Shown: positions 32,261 through 44,304, numbered from the stretch's first letter. The stretch: 64,000 bases of DNA from Forficula auricularia (GCA_024734495.1 JALMQS010000313.1:186001-250000); one strand, 5' to 3'. Program-made: numbers and translations. The notes: generated by a model from the sequence alone, not told the origin.

Positions 32261-33039
32261 AAGGCTGAAAATGATTTCCCCCCGTTTTCTCGCCGAGGGT
32301 ATCATGTTTATAAGACAAAGTACTAAAAATTTTTAAATACTAGAGACCCAAACAGGATCAGTGAAGATTGTGATTCTATAAAATGCTATAAAGTGAAAAA
32401 TTTAATAATTTTTTCGTTTTGGAATCCAGTCAAATACAGGGTAAAAAAAATCATGCTAAACATTGATAATAAAAAAAAAAAAAAAAAATGAAAATTTTTC
32501 GGTAAATTCACTTTGCTGTCCGACAAGAGCGTCCTTAATAATTTTATTATTTTTTTATTTACGTAATCTAATCCAAAAAAGATTAACAAATTAACCTATA
32601 TAGCTTTAAGTACAAAAGACAACCGTCGATAATTGGGTTAAACTATCATTAGAATACATTGCATGTGGAAAATCAATTATTGTTTCAAGTTTTTGTTCTT
32701 AATCTGTAGATATTTTTGTATTTGATCATGCGATATTTATACTATCATATGCACACTCATATAAACATACAATTTTATATTGACCTCTTTGAATTACGGA
32801 TATTACCAATACACAAACACTAATTATTCTAAATAACCTTAAAAACATCCATCGTCTTATTAAACGAACCTAAAAACTTGATTATAGTTTTTAATCAATT
32901 TCAAAAAGTTTAATCAAGAATTTAATGAGACATTATTAAAAACAAAACTTGAACATTATTCCTTTGAGAAGATAAAACAGATCAGCTTAGTAAATAATAA
33001 TATCCCAAACATTTTCTCTAAAGAACCTATAAAACTTTA
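32261..33039. other. Unassigned AT-rich stretch
   Basis: No features recognised apart from an A-run near 32470. Confidence 0.4.
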
Positions 33040-33470
33040 TTTGATATGCTTGGCAAAACAGAAAGTCGCAGTTCCTGGTGCCAAAATATTCTTATTTCTG
33101 TAACGAATAATTAATTTGATTTTGGGATTTCTAGCTTCAGAAGTCCCGGGACGCTTGAAAAATATCAAAATAGCATCAAAATCGTTATTCGGGGATTCTC
33201 AAACGGTTTGTAACTAAGAAGCTAATATTCAACATACATGTTTATACAAATAAACTGCATCCCTGCACTATGTTGAAACTAGTCCGCTAGCATGATTTTT
33301 GTCTCAATGTCTTTTTAGGGGCCGATACCCACAAAAACACAAAATTGAGAATTCCTTCTGATATGTCTGATTTCCAAAACAAAGAAGTGATTTGCATTTT
33401 CGGCAGGGATGCTTTCCCAAAATTTAATCAACCGGTTCACATTGAAATTACTTTCTGCTTAAAAAGTACC
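33040..33470. repeat. Dispersed 'A' family fragments
   Basis: GTGCCAAAATATTCTTATTT, AACGAATAATTAATTTGATT and TTCTAGCTTCAGAAGTC match other A copies. A second partial block follows at 33330. Confidence 0.45.
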
Positions 33471-33867
33471 CCGAGTTTATAAAATTAAACAACAATTCAT
33501 CAATATTTTCAAAAATATGTTTTAATTAACTGAAACATCGTATGCATTTCTATGATAACTAACTCTAATCTTAGATAACTGTTTGTGAATGATAGAAAAG
33601 ATTATAGAATTCTACAAAAAATACACTCGTAAAGAAAACTTGATCAAATTTTAAATGTTTATATACAAATTTGGACAAAAAAAACATTACAAAAGTAAAT
33701 TTATTTTATGTCTGCTTATTATTTAATAGGCAGTTCTCATGAACCATACAATTTTCCTCAAACGGTTCACGCGAACCGGTAGGAAAGCATGCCTGTTTTG
33801 AGGATTTCTAAATTTAGAAATTGTGATTAAAAATGAAGAGAATCATAAAAAAAATAATGTTTATATG

Positions 33868-34282
33868 CAGGGGTTCCTAAACTTTCCCGAGTCGCGGAGC
33901 CTTTTTTCAATTAAAATTTTTTCATGGCGCCCTACGTAAAAGTATAATACATATATAAAAACAAATACCGTATTTGGTCTCTCTAAACACTGTTGTATTA
34001 GAATCAATAAAAATATCTATCTTGGGAATTAATATTTTATTTTTCTAAGAAAATTACATATTCAGACCACAGTGGGGGCCCTTTGTATACATTTCAGATT
34101 TTTTCGAGTGTTTCAAAGTTAATTTTTGTCGGTTTATGTAGGTACTATATATGTCTAATCATAGGTAAGGGATAAATAATAAATATATTTTTAGCTTCTC
34201 ACTTTGTTTTTTGTCTAGTTAGGCCAAATGTCTTGCTTCAATTAATTATGAAGCTTCGCGGCGCACAGTTTGGGAACCTCTG
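33868..34282. mobile_element. Small hAT element with 7/8 target duplication
   Basis: Ends CAGGGGTTCCTAAACTTTCC and, reversed, CAGAGGTTCCCAAACTGTGC are terminal inverted repeats. The flanking 8-mers TTTATATG (33860-33867) and ATTATATG (34283-34290) differ by one base. At 415 bp it has no coding capacity. It is related to the 18348 copy through the right end GCGGCGCACAG. Confidence 0.85.
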
Positions 34283-34805
34283 ATTATATGGAAATCTCCT
34301 AAACTCTTCTGTTGCTAATAAACTAAAATGTGGCATACAAGTTTGTATATATTAATAAACTGAATCATTGCTTCATGTTTCAGCTTTTTATTTCAAACTG
34401 TTCACTGTCCAAAAATTGCTCAATTACTAAAATTTGGAGAAAGCCTTCCGAGTCTTGCAAGTTATCACTTTTTCTTCCATGCATTTTCTCAAGTCGCAGT
34501 ATTCTTCTTTACGTCAAATGCATGCAATACAACTGTGTTGTGACGCAACTAGGCAGGTGCCCATGATTAATGGAAAAAATAGAAATGACAAAAAAATGTC
34601 AAATACAATAATTTTTCTAATTTTATCGGAAATACTCATACATCTTCAAGATTGACCAATCTTGTTTTCGCTCAGTGTTCTCTAGCCACTCTCGATGTGC
34701 CTGTCTTTTAAACATTGACGTCTGAGGAAAGATTTTACTAGCACTTTTTCAAGAGCTTGAAAATTTTATTTAGTCTTTTCTAATAATTAAAACAATTACC
34801 TAGAA
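34283..34805. repeat. 'A' family fragment and unassigned sequence
   Basis: CATGTTTCAGCTTTTTATTTC near 34375 and ACTAAAATTTGGAGAAAGCC belong to family A. The overlapping short frames are chance. Confidence 0.4.
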
Positions 34806-34870
34806 CAGGGCTTGCGGCCCAGCACTGCAATGAGTGTGGCCCAAACATAAAATCATATACTTCCTTAAAA
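34806..34870 (+). mobile_element. Single hAT-type terminus
   Basis: CAGGGCTTGCGGCCCAGCAC followed by GTGTGGCCC resembles hAT ends. The partner end was not found. Confidence 0.35.
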
Positions 34871-35354
34871 AATTCAAATGTAGAGATATATTTATACCAT
34901 TTTTCGAAATATAAATGTACATTTGTACAATACGTGAAGCTTTTTTCAAGTATAAAATTCACTAAAAACAAAATTATAAACTCAACTATATGTTATAAGA
35001 TAAACAAATAATGAAGTTACGAATATTTAAAAAATATTCTTGTTCTCAGTTTCATTTTCTAAAATATTTATTATTTCAGTAATTTATATGCTACCACACT
35101 AACAAAGTCTATAGTTAATCATTCTAGTACCTACAGGAAGACAAGGCATTGGGGGTTTCTAGTACAATCATCACAATTAATTTATAATTTCTCTTCTGGA
35201 CTAAAACTTGTCTTGTCAGGACTTGTCTTTTAGATCTTTGCACGTTCTTACATGTCAATAGATAATGGATAGTCATGGATTATTATATCCGTGACGCTTT
35301 TAAAAAATAAATTATCATTTAATATATCCTTCTTTAGTCCCATTCGATTTAAAC

Positions 35355-35948
35355 CAGATCTGTCCAACCCGTGGTCCAATATAAAGTCTTAAAATTCCTT
35401 AAAACATTGAGATTTATATGTGGATACTGGAAAACACACAACAATTTGGCCTGGTAATTTTTTTCTCTAAAACAAAAAATTTCAAAATCTACTGTGAAGT
35501 TTTCGAAGTGCTATAATTTTAAATTTTGAATCTGGAACTAGATTTCAAGATTTCCTAAAAAATAATCATCATTTTGGTCTATTTTCGACTCCATTTTCAT
35601 TAGAAATAAATTTTCTACTTGCAAACTTTCTGATTGAATGTTCTAGAACAACAATTAGACACCGATCTGAAAGAAAAATTTAATATTATCTTTTTATTAG
35701 AATTTTAGCCAGGAAAAAATATAAATAAATACTAATACATTAGATCACTTTTTTTAAGTATGTAGATTGTAGGTATGTATTTACATATACGAGAAGCTCA
35801 GCTAAAAAATTAAGTTCTTATATCTAGATTATTAACTATCTTTTTTGGATAACAAATATCAATAGAATTATAATATTTTATCCGCGGTCCGAGACAATTT
35901 TTTTTCTTCAAATGTGGCCCGGATAAGTCAAAAAGATGGACACCCCTG
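35355..35948. mobile_element. Small hAT element (GTCCAACC type)
   Basis: Left end CAGATCTGTCCAACCCGTGG; reversed right end CAGGGGTGTCCATCTTTTTG, with GGCCAC-type text inside. Flanking 8-mers agree at only 5 of 8 positions, so the duplication is decayed. The 5090 terminus belongs to the same group. Confidence 0.65.
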
Positions 35949-36362
35949 ATCTAGAAGCTGATATTATTGTTTTTATCGCGAAGCTCCCAATGAAGATATT
36001 TGATGACAGTCATTTATTAGTTTTCTGTTCTTTTCCTATTTTTACGAGTATTTAAATTCAATAACCTTAATAAAACATCTTTTATTATGAAATTATAATT
36101 TATATTTAAATTGAGATGTATAATAAAATAGAAATTTTAAATTTACCATTTATATGTATTTATTTTCCCATATATCTAAAATAGAAATTTAATCGAATAA
36201 TTATTTTGGAGAGGGTCACATTTTTTGTTTGGTGGAAAAAAATGGACTCTGCGGTATCATTGTAAACATTTCGTTAAATAGTACAGGCTATATTTTTATT
36301 TATTTATTTGTTTAAATTTAATTCACTTTAAATTATCGGTGTATTACAATAGTATACTCATT
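35949..36362. other. Unassigned stretch, partly AGGGTTCCG-type internal sequence
   Basis: ATAATTATTTTGGAGAGGGT recalls the internal block of the repeat seen at 56110-56700. Otherwise AT-rich. Confidence 0.35.
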
Positions 36363-36415
36363 TTTAACCGACTTCAAAAAAGGAGGAGGTTCTCTATTCG
36401 ATTGAATTTTTTTTC
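36363..36415 (+). repeat. AACCGACTTC-family terminus, solitary
   Basis: AACCGACTTCAAAAAAGGAG then GAGGTTCTCTATTCGA is the conserved end of this repeat family. Sequence after it diverges at once. Confidence 0.7.
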
Positions 36416-37510
36416 AAGATTTTTTTATCTAACAGAATTTTTAAACCACTTCTACAAATACCGTATTTATTTATAGAAACCTCGACACAGGCTACTTTTA
36501 AGATTATTTAGAAAAAAATAAATATATATTTTGACCATTATGATGATTCGACCCCAAAATTTTAAATTGAGAATCATGAAAATGAATGCTGCGGTGCTAA
36601 TAAATTTGAAATCATAAATATTTTCTAAATACATGGTAAAGTATGGTTTTTCTGCACTTTTTTTGGAAAATGAAAATATTTTTAATCTTCAATCAATAAT
36701 AAGTTTGAAACAGTGGTTCTATTTAAATTATAATTAATTTTCTCCGCGTTTCGGCGGGCATTTTTAACCAAGGATATGAAAAAAAGTGAAAATTTTTAAG
36801 CGAATCATATATTCAGAAATTCGCCTTAGCGCCCCGAGCAAATTCGATATGCTTGGCTGCCTCGTTTTTTATTTACTATAATATTTTGTTGGCTCTTATA
36901 GATAAAGAAAGGTTAATTTTATACAAATTAAAGGTTACTTACTATTGAGAGAGAAATAGTTTTCTATTTATTTGAACTATACTCTTACAGACATCAAATT
37001 ATTAATATTATTACTTTCTAAATACTAATTATAAATGAAAATAACGTGATCATTTTTTCAATAATATTAATAGAAAAAATGAGTGGAAATGTAAAATGTA
37101 AATGATGTCATGAAATCAATTAAATATTTAAATTTCTTAACAAAAATTTGACCTTTGAAATCATACTATTCAATTTTCTTTCATTTAGAAAAATAATCTT
37201 GGGCGTATTGCTTGACATGTCAAGGCCTGTAACTTCCGTGTAGGAACGCTAATTTGGATATTGGTTTGGAATACATAATTTCGTTCGCAATGTTGTATTG
37301 GAACTAGCAAATCTGTCGATCCAATCCGTATCTACATGGCTTTTTATTGGCTCGATGACACCTTTAATATTTAAGGAGTATTAAGTATTCATGGATACTA
37401 TGTACAATATTGTATATAGTAGGTATAATAAATTTGTATTGTCAGACTTTTTAAAATCAAATTCAGAATCTCTATAAAATCATGCATATTTTACATATTT
37501 AATTATAGCT
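36416..37510. other. Unassigned AT-rich stretch
   Basis: Nothing recognised in about 1.1 kb. Confidence 0.4.
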
Positions 37511-37750
37511 TTTTACCTGAAAACGTTTCTTGAGAGTACAAAATGCTAATCTTGAAAGGTTTTAGATAATGAGCTGAAAATTGGTTCGCAAATATCTTAC
37601 AATGGTCCAAATTTTAGATTTTACCTGAAAACGTTTCCCGAGAGTACAAAATGCCAATCTTGAAAGGTTTTAGTTAATGAGCTGAAAACTGGTAAGCAAA
37701 TATCTTAAAATGCACCAAAGTTTAGATTTTTACCTGAAAAACTATTCCTG
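37511..37750 (-). repeat. 109-bp tandem repeat, two units, reverse orientation
   Basis: Units start at 37511, 37619 and 37728 (period 108-109 bp). They are the reverse complement of the 5501-5850 array, with CCAATCTTGAAAGG and AATGAGCTGAAAA conserved. That motif also links the satellite to family A. Confidence 0.85.
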
Positions 37751-37845
37751 AGAGTTAAATTAAATTTAAACTTTTTCTTAACTATAAAACTTTTTTCTAT
37801 TTTTTCAACTGTTTATTAATAGATTCTGAATTTGATTTGAAACAT

Positions 37846-37965
37846 CCTGAATTTGATATGGAAAAGTCCGCACTTGATTTTTAAAATCCTGAATTTGATA
37901 TGGAAAAGTCCGCACTTGATTTTTAAAACCCTGAATTTGATATGGAAAAGTTCGAATTAGAAGTT
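37846..37965 (+). repeat. 42-bp tandem repeat
   Basis: CCTGAATTTGATATGGAAAA begins at 37846, 37888 and 37930, with GTCCGCACTTGATTTTTAAA completing the unit; nearly three units. Confidence 0.9.
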
Positions 37966-38000
37966 AAGAACCTATATTTATATTTGATATAATTTTATAT

Positions 38001-38097
38001 GTATATGGTTATTTACGTCAAGCAGAGGACAACCTCTTTGTAACTCTTTATGATTCAACAACTCTGCTACTCTCGGCAAAACAAAAACTTTTCAATT
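38001..38097 (-). mobile_element. Palindromic MITE 'B', one arm
   Basis: CAAGCAGAGGACAACCTCTT, TGCTACTCTCGGCAAAAC and ACTTTTCAATT match the right arm of the 7979 element. The other arm is missing. Confidence 0.65.
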
Positions 38098-38879
38098 AAA
38101 TCATCTGATTTTATTCTATTTTGAGAACTTTTAAATTTTAATTCGTTCAGCATTATACGAGTAATATAGGCTTTTTGTAATTATTAATAGTAGTTAATTT
38201 TACTTTTCTCCTGTGTTAAAACATTAAAATACCAAAAGTCCCGTCCCGGGCGGATTCCCCCCAGCTATGCCATTGGAATTAGCCTATGAATATAAACAAT
38301 CGTGTAAAAAGTACATTATAAATCATAGCGTAATTTGCAACTACAAAATTCATAGAAATAAATTATTTTTCCTGGTGTGTTTATCCTTATGTACATACCT
38401 ACCTACTTACATATTCAGTCAGCGTACTTTCCTGCTTAACATCATTTATCCGATGTAAATTTATCCATTCAAAGATAGATCTATTCAAATCTCTAAGATA
38501 AATCACACTAGCAGTTGTAACCCAGGTGAAACAGATTACACTTGACATAATAACTTATTATATATTATTTATGGAATAATATATAAGTAATTTTAACGCA
38601 AGTTAATGAGTGAAAATATATTATTTATTAAAATTTATATTTTCTTATATAATCGATAATATTTTTGTTGTCGGACCCAGTTGTTATTTTACGCCCACTC
38701 AACTTAACCAAGCCCGAAATTGCTTGTCTGCCTTCAGGCAAACTCTTGCCACCCTACATGCGTTTCAGAAAAGGGGCTATTATATTAATAGGGCATTTGG
38801 CCTTGGCTAACTCCCTTAATCCCTTGGCCAATTCTAATCTCCCTTTCCCTTTTTATGTCACTTTAGTATCGGAAAGTAT
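38098..38879. other. Unassigned stretch
   Basis: Two overlapping short frames near 38610-38970 show no domain. Composition is mildly GC-richer near 38690-38860, without a recognised product. Confidence 0.4.
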
Positions 38880-39130
38880 CGCAAGCGAACAGAAAAAAAA
38901 ATTGCTAACGCACAGACTAACTAATGTACTAACAGACATTTGGACAAAACAGAGATTATCTCGAAAAATATAATTTTTCGATGTTAACTTATTAGGCCTT
39001 TTTTGTAGACCGAAATGTTATGGTTTTGCCCATTTTTTTTAATCAAAATAGTTCCAGCGGTTTTTTAGATATTTCGAAAAAACGAAGCAAAAAAACACTT
39101 TTTCCATGCACGATTACAATACTTAACCAT
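38880..39130 (-). repeat. Interspersed repeat 'X', fragment
   Basis: ACAGACTAACTAATGTACTA, CCGAAATGTTATGGTTTTGC and AATACTTAACCATACC match the left part of X in reverse orientation. Confidence 0.6.
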
Positions 39131-39425
39131 ACCTTGAACTGAATTCCTTTGTTGCAACTAGAATTTACTGATGTTGATTGAGTTTGATCCAAAGGTCTAT
39201 AATCTTCATTTTTGATTCTCCTCATTTTGGGTGTTTATTTAAAATTTTTTTTTAACTAAAATATCAAAAATTATATCCTCTATAACTATGCTCCTAATTT
39301 TTGACATTTTCGTTTAAAAATTTTTGAAAATAAACACCCAAAATGAAGGTCAAAAATGAAGATTAGACCTTTGGATCAAACTCAACCAGCATCAGTAAAT
39401 TCTAGTTGCCACAAAGGTATTCATT
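39131..39425. mobile_element. Foldback repeat, ~295 bp
   Basis: Arms GTTGCAACTAGAATTTACTG..AAAGGTCTATAATCTTCATT and its near-complement AATGAAGATTAGACCTTT..CAGTAAATTCTAGTTGCCAC flank about 100 bp. Confidence 0.7.
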
Positions 39426-39507
39426 GAAACTCGTTTTAGCTAGTAAGAACCCGTTTTTGCCAAAAAACGTGTTTTTACTGCAACATATATTATATATGAT
39501 AATCTCA

Positions 39508-39571
39508 TTGATTTCTCTTTATGAATCAACAAATCTACTACTCTCAGCAAAACAAAATCTTTACAAATTAA
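39508..39571 (-). repeat. MITE 'B' fragment
   Basis: ATTTCTCTTTATGAATCAAC, CTACTACTCTCAGCAAAACA: a diverged right-arm piece. Confidence 0.5.
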
Positions 39572-39734
39572 TTGTAATAATTTTAGCCTTTTAAAGATAT
39601 TTTTCAAAAAATCTAAATAAAAATATTTTCTTCCAAAACTTTGGTATGATATTATATTAATGTTCCTATGCTTTGTCATAAAGGAAGTTTCATCTGGAAT
39701 CATCTAGCTTCCATATTTTTAATGAAAAAGACTG

Positions 39735-39865
39735 ATAGAATTCATGACATTTTGACAATTAGTTCTGGAGTCGTTTTCAGGCGCTTGTGAAGTCTATATT
39801 AGCTTAATATAAGTGTAATAATGGACTTCACAAGGATTAGAAAACGACTCGATTCCATTAAAAAT
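39735..39865. repeat. Small foldback
   Basis: GAGTCGTTTTCAG..GTGAAGTC and GACTTCAC..GAAAACGACTC pair around about 35 bp. Confidence 0.55.
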
Positions 39866-40435
39866 GTGCGATCAAGCTGAAATGTCGATACTTTTTTAGT
39901 TTTCCAGTCTAGTGAAATATTTGTGTTTTATTTATTTATTTTTTAAGGAAAATCTTAATTATTTCTTCAACCTGCTCTCTAAAATTGAAGCTTTTAATTT
40001 CACATTCATACGATTAATATCAAGGTGATGGTAACTTAAAAAGACTAATAATAGGATTATGTAATAATTAGTAGTTTAGTTAAACCTATAATTAAAATAG
40101 AACCTTCTTACATCAATATAATTAAAAGTAGAAATTAACTGAAGCAAATCAAGGTATTTTCACATGAAAGCTTAAATTCAAATTCACTTTATGAAATTAA
40201 GTTGTTAATTAACAAAACTGAAAATAAGATTTAGTGAACAAAAATTACCTAATCGTTTTAAATTAAAAGTTATTTAATTGTATTTTGTCTTTTCGAAAGT
40301 TTTCTTCAAAATAACTAATCACAAATACAAATAAATTCACAGTAAAACGTATTTTAGACTCGCTATGCTGATTTAACAAATAAATAAAATTAACGAACAG
40401 TTTTAGCTAGAAAAGTATAACTTCTCACATACTTG
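39866..40435. other. Unassigned AT-rich stretch
   Basis: Nothing recognised. Confidence 0.4.
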
Positions 40436-40705
40436 CAGTATATTAGTATAGAAACTTATTGGTCGAATTCCAGCTCATTAGCTGCAAGCTTTAACATTAT
40501 TCCAAAGCTCATATAATAATTTTTCTGATTTTCTGAATTTTTACCCAAAACTCTGTAATCAGAAAGCTCAGATTCAATTTCTTTGTTTTGAAAAAACAAA
40601 TTTTTACTCATTAGAACCAAGTTTCTATGGCCTTCCGCTTTCGAGGTTTCAATGGATGTCGAAATTCAGGCCTAATCAGAAAAACATGTTTAAAAATTAT
40701 TTTTC
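40436..40705. repeat. Dispersed 'A' family copy
   Basis: AATTCCAGCTCATTAGCTGC, TTTTTCTGATTTTCTGAATT, CCGCTTTCGAGGTTTCAATG: the ordered blocks of family A. Confidence 0.5.
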
Positions 40706-41784
40706 TACAGATTTTTGACATTTGAACATATATATAATCAAAAATGAAAAATTGGAATAATCACTCAATGCCCTCAACTTAAACCCAGATTTTATAGATA
40801 TTTTTTTCATGACAAAGTATTATACAGGGTGGGGCATAAAGATCTACCACATTTTGAAGAGGTGTAAAAAATGAAAAAAATTAACTAGAAAAAAACTTAA
40901 TATATTTTTGAAAGGAAAATAAAATACATTTTTTTATGTGTTTTAAACTTGCAATTTGTTTTATTTCTTTTTTTGTGAAACCTACTTCGTATCTTCCTCA
41001 AGTTTTATTATTATATTTTTAAAACCCATTTAAAAAAATGTATTTTATGTTCCTTTCAAAAATATATTCAGTTTTTTTAACCGACTTCAAAAAAGTAGGA
41101 GGTTCTCTAATCAACTGAATTTTTTTTTGTGTCTATGTTACCTCATATCTCCGCCAATTGTTAACCGATTTTGATGATTTTTTTTTGCATTGGGTTCAGT
41201 CTAGTTTCCGATTGGTCACGTTTTTTTCATTGGTATTAGACATATTTTGTTAGGTTTGTTCAGGCCTAACTTCTTTGTTTATGAACCGATTTCGATGATT
41301 CTTTTTTATTGGAAAAATCTTAGGGATGGTGGCATATTAATTTGGTCAAGTTCTGATGATATGATCAACGACGAAATAACGTAAATCTCCAATTCTTATG
41401 AGCAAATAATCGAAATTATGATAAATATAAAATCTTTTATAAAAAAATCTTATAACATTCATTTAAAACCCGCGAACGTTTCGAGATAATTTCTATATTT
41501 ATGAATTGAATTTTATTATCATTTTCTGATTCATTCGCCTGACGCTTTCTCTTGCGAGATGTATGCAAGGTATTATATTAAGTCACTATTAATAACATCA
41601 CTAAAAAAAGAAAAAGAAAAATAATTTTTATAAAAAAATAAAACCGTCTTCAAAAAACTTAAATGCAACAAATAAAATAATTATAAGTTAAAAATAAAAT
41701 AAAATCCACTAAAAGGTATAAAATAATTATCTTATTTTTTGCAACGAAATTTTCTCTGGAGGGAGACGGACTGGTAGAAATTTT

Positions 41785-42086
41785 AATTGAAAGTAATGGA
41801 AGGCAGCCCAGAGGTAGTGAGGAAAGAAAAAATTAACACATATAAAATAAGGTGTAATTTATTGGAATCCTTCCTCCTTTCCTTTCAAACCGACGTTTCG
41901 GAGGATTTTTCCCTCCTTCTTCAGGGTTTCAAAGGGTCAATGAATGAAACAAATAAAATGTTTCCTTCTTCTCTCCACAGTAGTGTTCAAAAACTTTCTT
42001 CATTTGTAACAAATGTAATCAAATTTTATATGTGTTAATTTTTTCTTTCCTCACTACCTCTGGGCTGCCTTCCATTACTTTCAATT
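41785..42086. mobile_element. 302-bp hammerhead-bearing element with long terminal inverted repeats
   Basis: AATTGAAAGTAATGGAAGGC at the left and its complement at the right begin about 58-bp inverted repeats (continuing AGCCCAGAGGTAGTGAGGAA). One hammerhead-like motif lies inside, on the minus strand. Flanking CAACGAAATTTTCTCTGGAG (before 41785) recurs reversed beside the 61-kb copy, so the true element is slightly longer. Confidence 0.7.
41881..41935 (-). ncRNA. Hammerhead-like motif, family 2 (best preserved)
   Basis: Minus strand: CTGAAGA (41924 down to 41918), extra A, helix II GGAGG/CCTCC around GAAAAAT, GAAAC (41895-41899), GTC (41892-41894). Helix I is long: 41925-41935 pairs with 41881-41891 at 10 of 11 positions, starting immediately after the predicted cleavage triplet. 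This is the strongest structural support in the window. Confidence 0.6.
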
Positions 42087-43784
42087 ATAATTATCTTATT
42101 TAGTTACAACTAAACGATGAAATATTAACATGAAATTACTTTTTGAAGTCGGTGTCAAACATATACATTTTATGAATCGCACTTGACGGATCTTACTTAG
42201 TACGTTTGGCGGGTACGCTCGCTTATAGGTATAGTTTGTTTGGCACCGACTTCTAAAAGTGGTTTCATGTTAATATTTCGTCGTTTAGTTGTAACTAAAT
42301 AAGATAATTATTTTATACCTTTTAGTGGATTTATTTTATTTTTAAGTTATTATTATTTTATTTCTTGCATTTAAGTTTTTTTCTAGTTAAATTTATTCAT
42401 TTTTTATAACTCTTCAAAATGTGGTTGATCTTTATGCCCCACCATGTATTAATCCTCTCTAGCATCTAATAAAACTTTTCTATAACATCTCGGATCAAGT
42501 AGAGGACCCTCTCATTTATTTTACAATGAAATCAAACTCGGCTAATATCGACAAAATGAGCTGAATTAATCCATTATTTCTATTTCTCCGATATTTAAAA
42601 GATAGATAAATTTGTAAGAGAGTTTTCAATATTATTAGTATAATATTTTAATTCAAAAAGAGAAGGAAATTCAGCAGTAATTGAAGATAATTATAATTTC
42701 TATAGAAATCTTAATGCGAAACCTACCAAGTATTTTTTATCCAATAATTTTAAAAAATGTTTCACCAAGTACCAACACCAAATTCCTTAAAAAAAAATCT
42801 TAACTCTGTACTATCAGAATTTGTCTTTTATATACAAATTATTAATTTATTTGACATTTCTTTTATTTCTAGCCAAAATTTTCTCTCTCCTGTCAGTAAA
42901 TATTTTCTAACTTTCAATCTTTGAAAAACATCTCGTATTTTATTTTCCCAACCTTTTCATTCTTTTATCTCGTTAGGGAAAAATATTGACTTCAGAAATG
43001 GCAGGTATTTTTCACATTTCTATTCAATAAAAAATAAACTTATTTAACAAGGTAAAATTCCAATATTACAAAAATGTAGTTTGTATTCGCAAATAGCGGA
43101 GACGGAAGTAAGAAAGGAGTTCCGGTCTTTAGAACTAATAGAGGCGAATGAATTGACCAGTGAGTTGACTCTGAACATGAACAGGGGTCTGGAATGTTTT
43201 TAAATCGTATTTTCACGTAATCGTTTTTTGGACGAATTATTGATTTTATTTTACTAAAACATTAACCAATTGGAAGTATCCATAAAAAAATACCTGACGC
43301 GAATTAAACACACTACTAGACTTAATATACACATTCACACTCTTGCATATTGATCTAATTATGTTTCCATTTCACAATAAATAAATATATAATTTAATAG
43401 AAATATTGTATTTTTGAGGAAAAATTAGACTAGGGGCTCATTGCGAAATATTAGAGATGGGTGCAATTCGCGACTATATTTTCCTTATAGAATGAGGTTT
43501 ATGTTAACATTTGCTCTTTTCATTTCAATCTATGGCGTTTTTTGAAATAATTATTTTGCTTTTAGTCATAAAAGTGGGTAAAAACGAAAAAATATTACTA
43601 ATTAAATGAATTAAGCTCACACTTTACGATCCGAGACGAACCTCTTATTTAAGAAGTGTAAAGTCAACAGTTTGAGATAAAAATGTTGAAATTTGCTATT
43701 TTTAAGTGCAGCTTTATGAATAAATCAATACTTTTGTACAACATTTCAGCTCATTAAAAAGGTACCCAAGTAACGACTCGATTT

Positions 43785-44304
43785 CACTCTGAGTCCAGTC
43801 TTTGAACAGTGTGCATCTCCGTGCGAAGTCCGCTCAGATAAGCTATTTTATTTTTATTCTTCATATATATATATACTCATCTATATATTTTTCTTATATC
43901 CCAATATCATTTGTTTATTATTAATTTTAAATTATTTTCTTATATTGGATAATATCCTTTTTAAATCGGGGCCCACGCACTTGGCGTGGTAACCCCAAGT
44001 AAATATGACCGAAGACAGGAGTGTGCCGCCTCCCCCGGCCCCATACACAATAATGAACAAAAAATCCCATATGTAAATAGATATGGCATGGCTGATTGTG
44101 GCCCATATTTTGTTTTTGTTGAAAAAAAAATCATTTACTGAGATAGAAACAGAAGTTCTGAATTCAGATGTCAATTGCAGAAAAGAATAAATCTGTAAAA
44201 TCAACACTTCTAGGCCAACACTCCAATGAATTTTGGCAAATTTATTTTTAATAATTTACAAAAATATAATTCACAAATAATGCATAAGCGCTCTAAATAA
44301 ATTT
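43785..44304. other. Unassigned stretch between the duplicate copies
   Basis: AT-rich, with a short GC patch (43965-44045). The minus-strand frame at 43932-44207 has no domain. Confidence 0.4.

Larger units (their letters stand above)
41079..42376 (+). mobile_element. AACCGACTTC-family element, nearly complete
   Basis: It starts AACCGACTTCAAAAAAGTAG. Internal blocks follow in the order AACCGATTTTGATGATT, ATTAATTTGGTCAAGTTCTG and GACGCTTTCTCTTGCGAGAT; then the foldback half, whose left arm is split at about 41745 by the hammerhead element; then the core CACTTGACGGATCTTACTTA. There is no frame: it is non-autonomous. This copy gives the best view of the family and shows the uninterrupted joint used to interpret 7440-8890. 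Confidence 0.75.
40823..42448. mobile_element. TA-flanked inverted-repeat element hosting nested repeats
   Basis: TACAGGGTGGGGCATAAAGA at the left and TCTTTATGCCCCACCATGTA at the right are terminal inverted repeats; arms continue CTACCACATTTTGAAGAGGT against its complement. An inner mirrored block (ATACATTTTTTTATGTG / AAATGTATTTTATG) follows. Its centre is filled by an AACCGACTTC element (41079-42376), itself carrying the hammerhead element. TA borders suggest a Tc1/mariner-type mover. Matching copy at 45991-47613. Confidence 0.7.
40706..43784. repeat. 3.1-kb direct duplication, copy 1
   Basis: From TACAGATTTTTGACATTTGA to GTAACGACTCGATTT the sequence recurs at 45873-48938. Differences are mostly one-base length changes in homopolymers (for example AAGTAATGG versus AAGTAAATGG) plus a few substitutions. 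The unit includes a TA-flanked inverted-repeat element with two nested repeats. A 100-N gap lies between the two copies. Confidence 0.95.
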
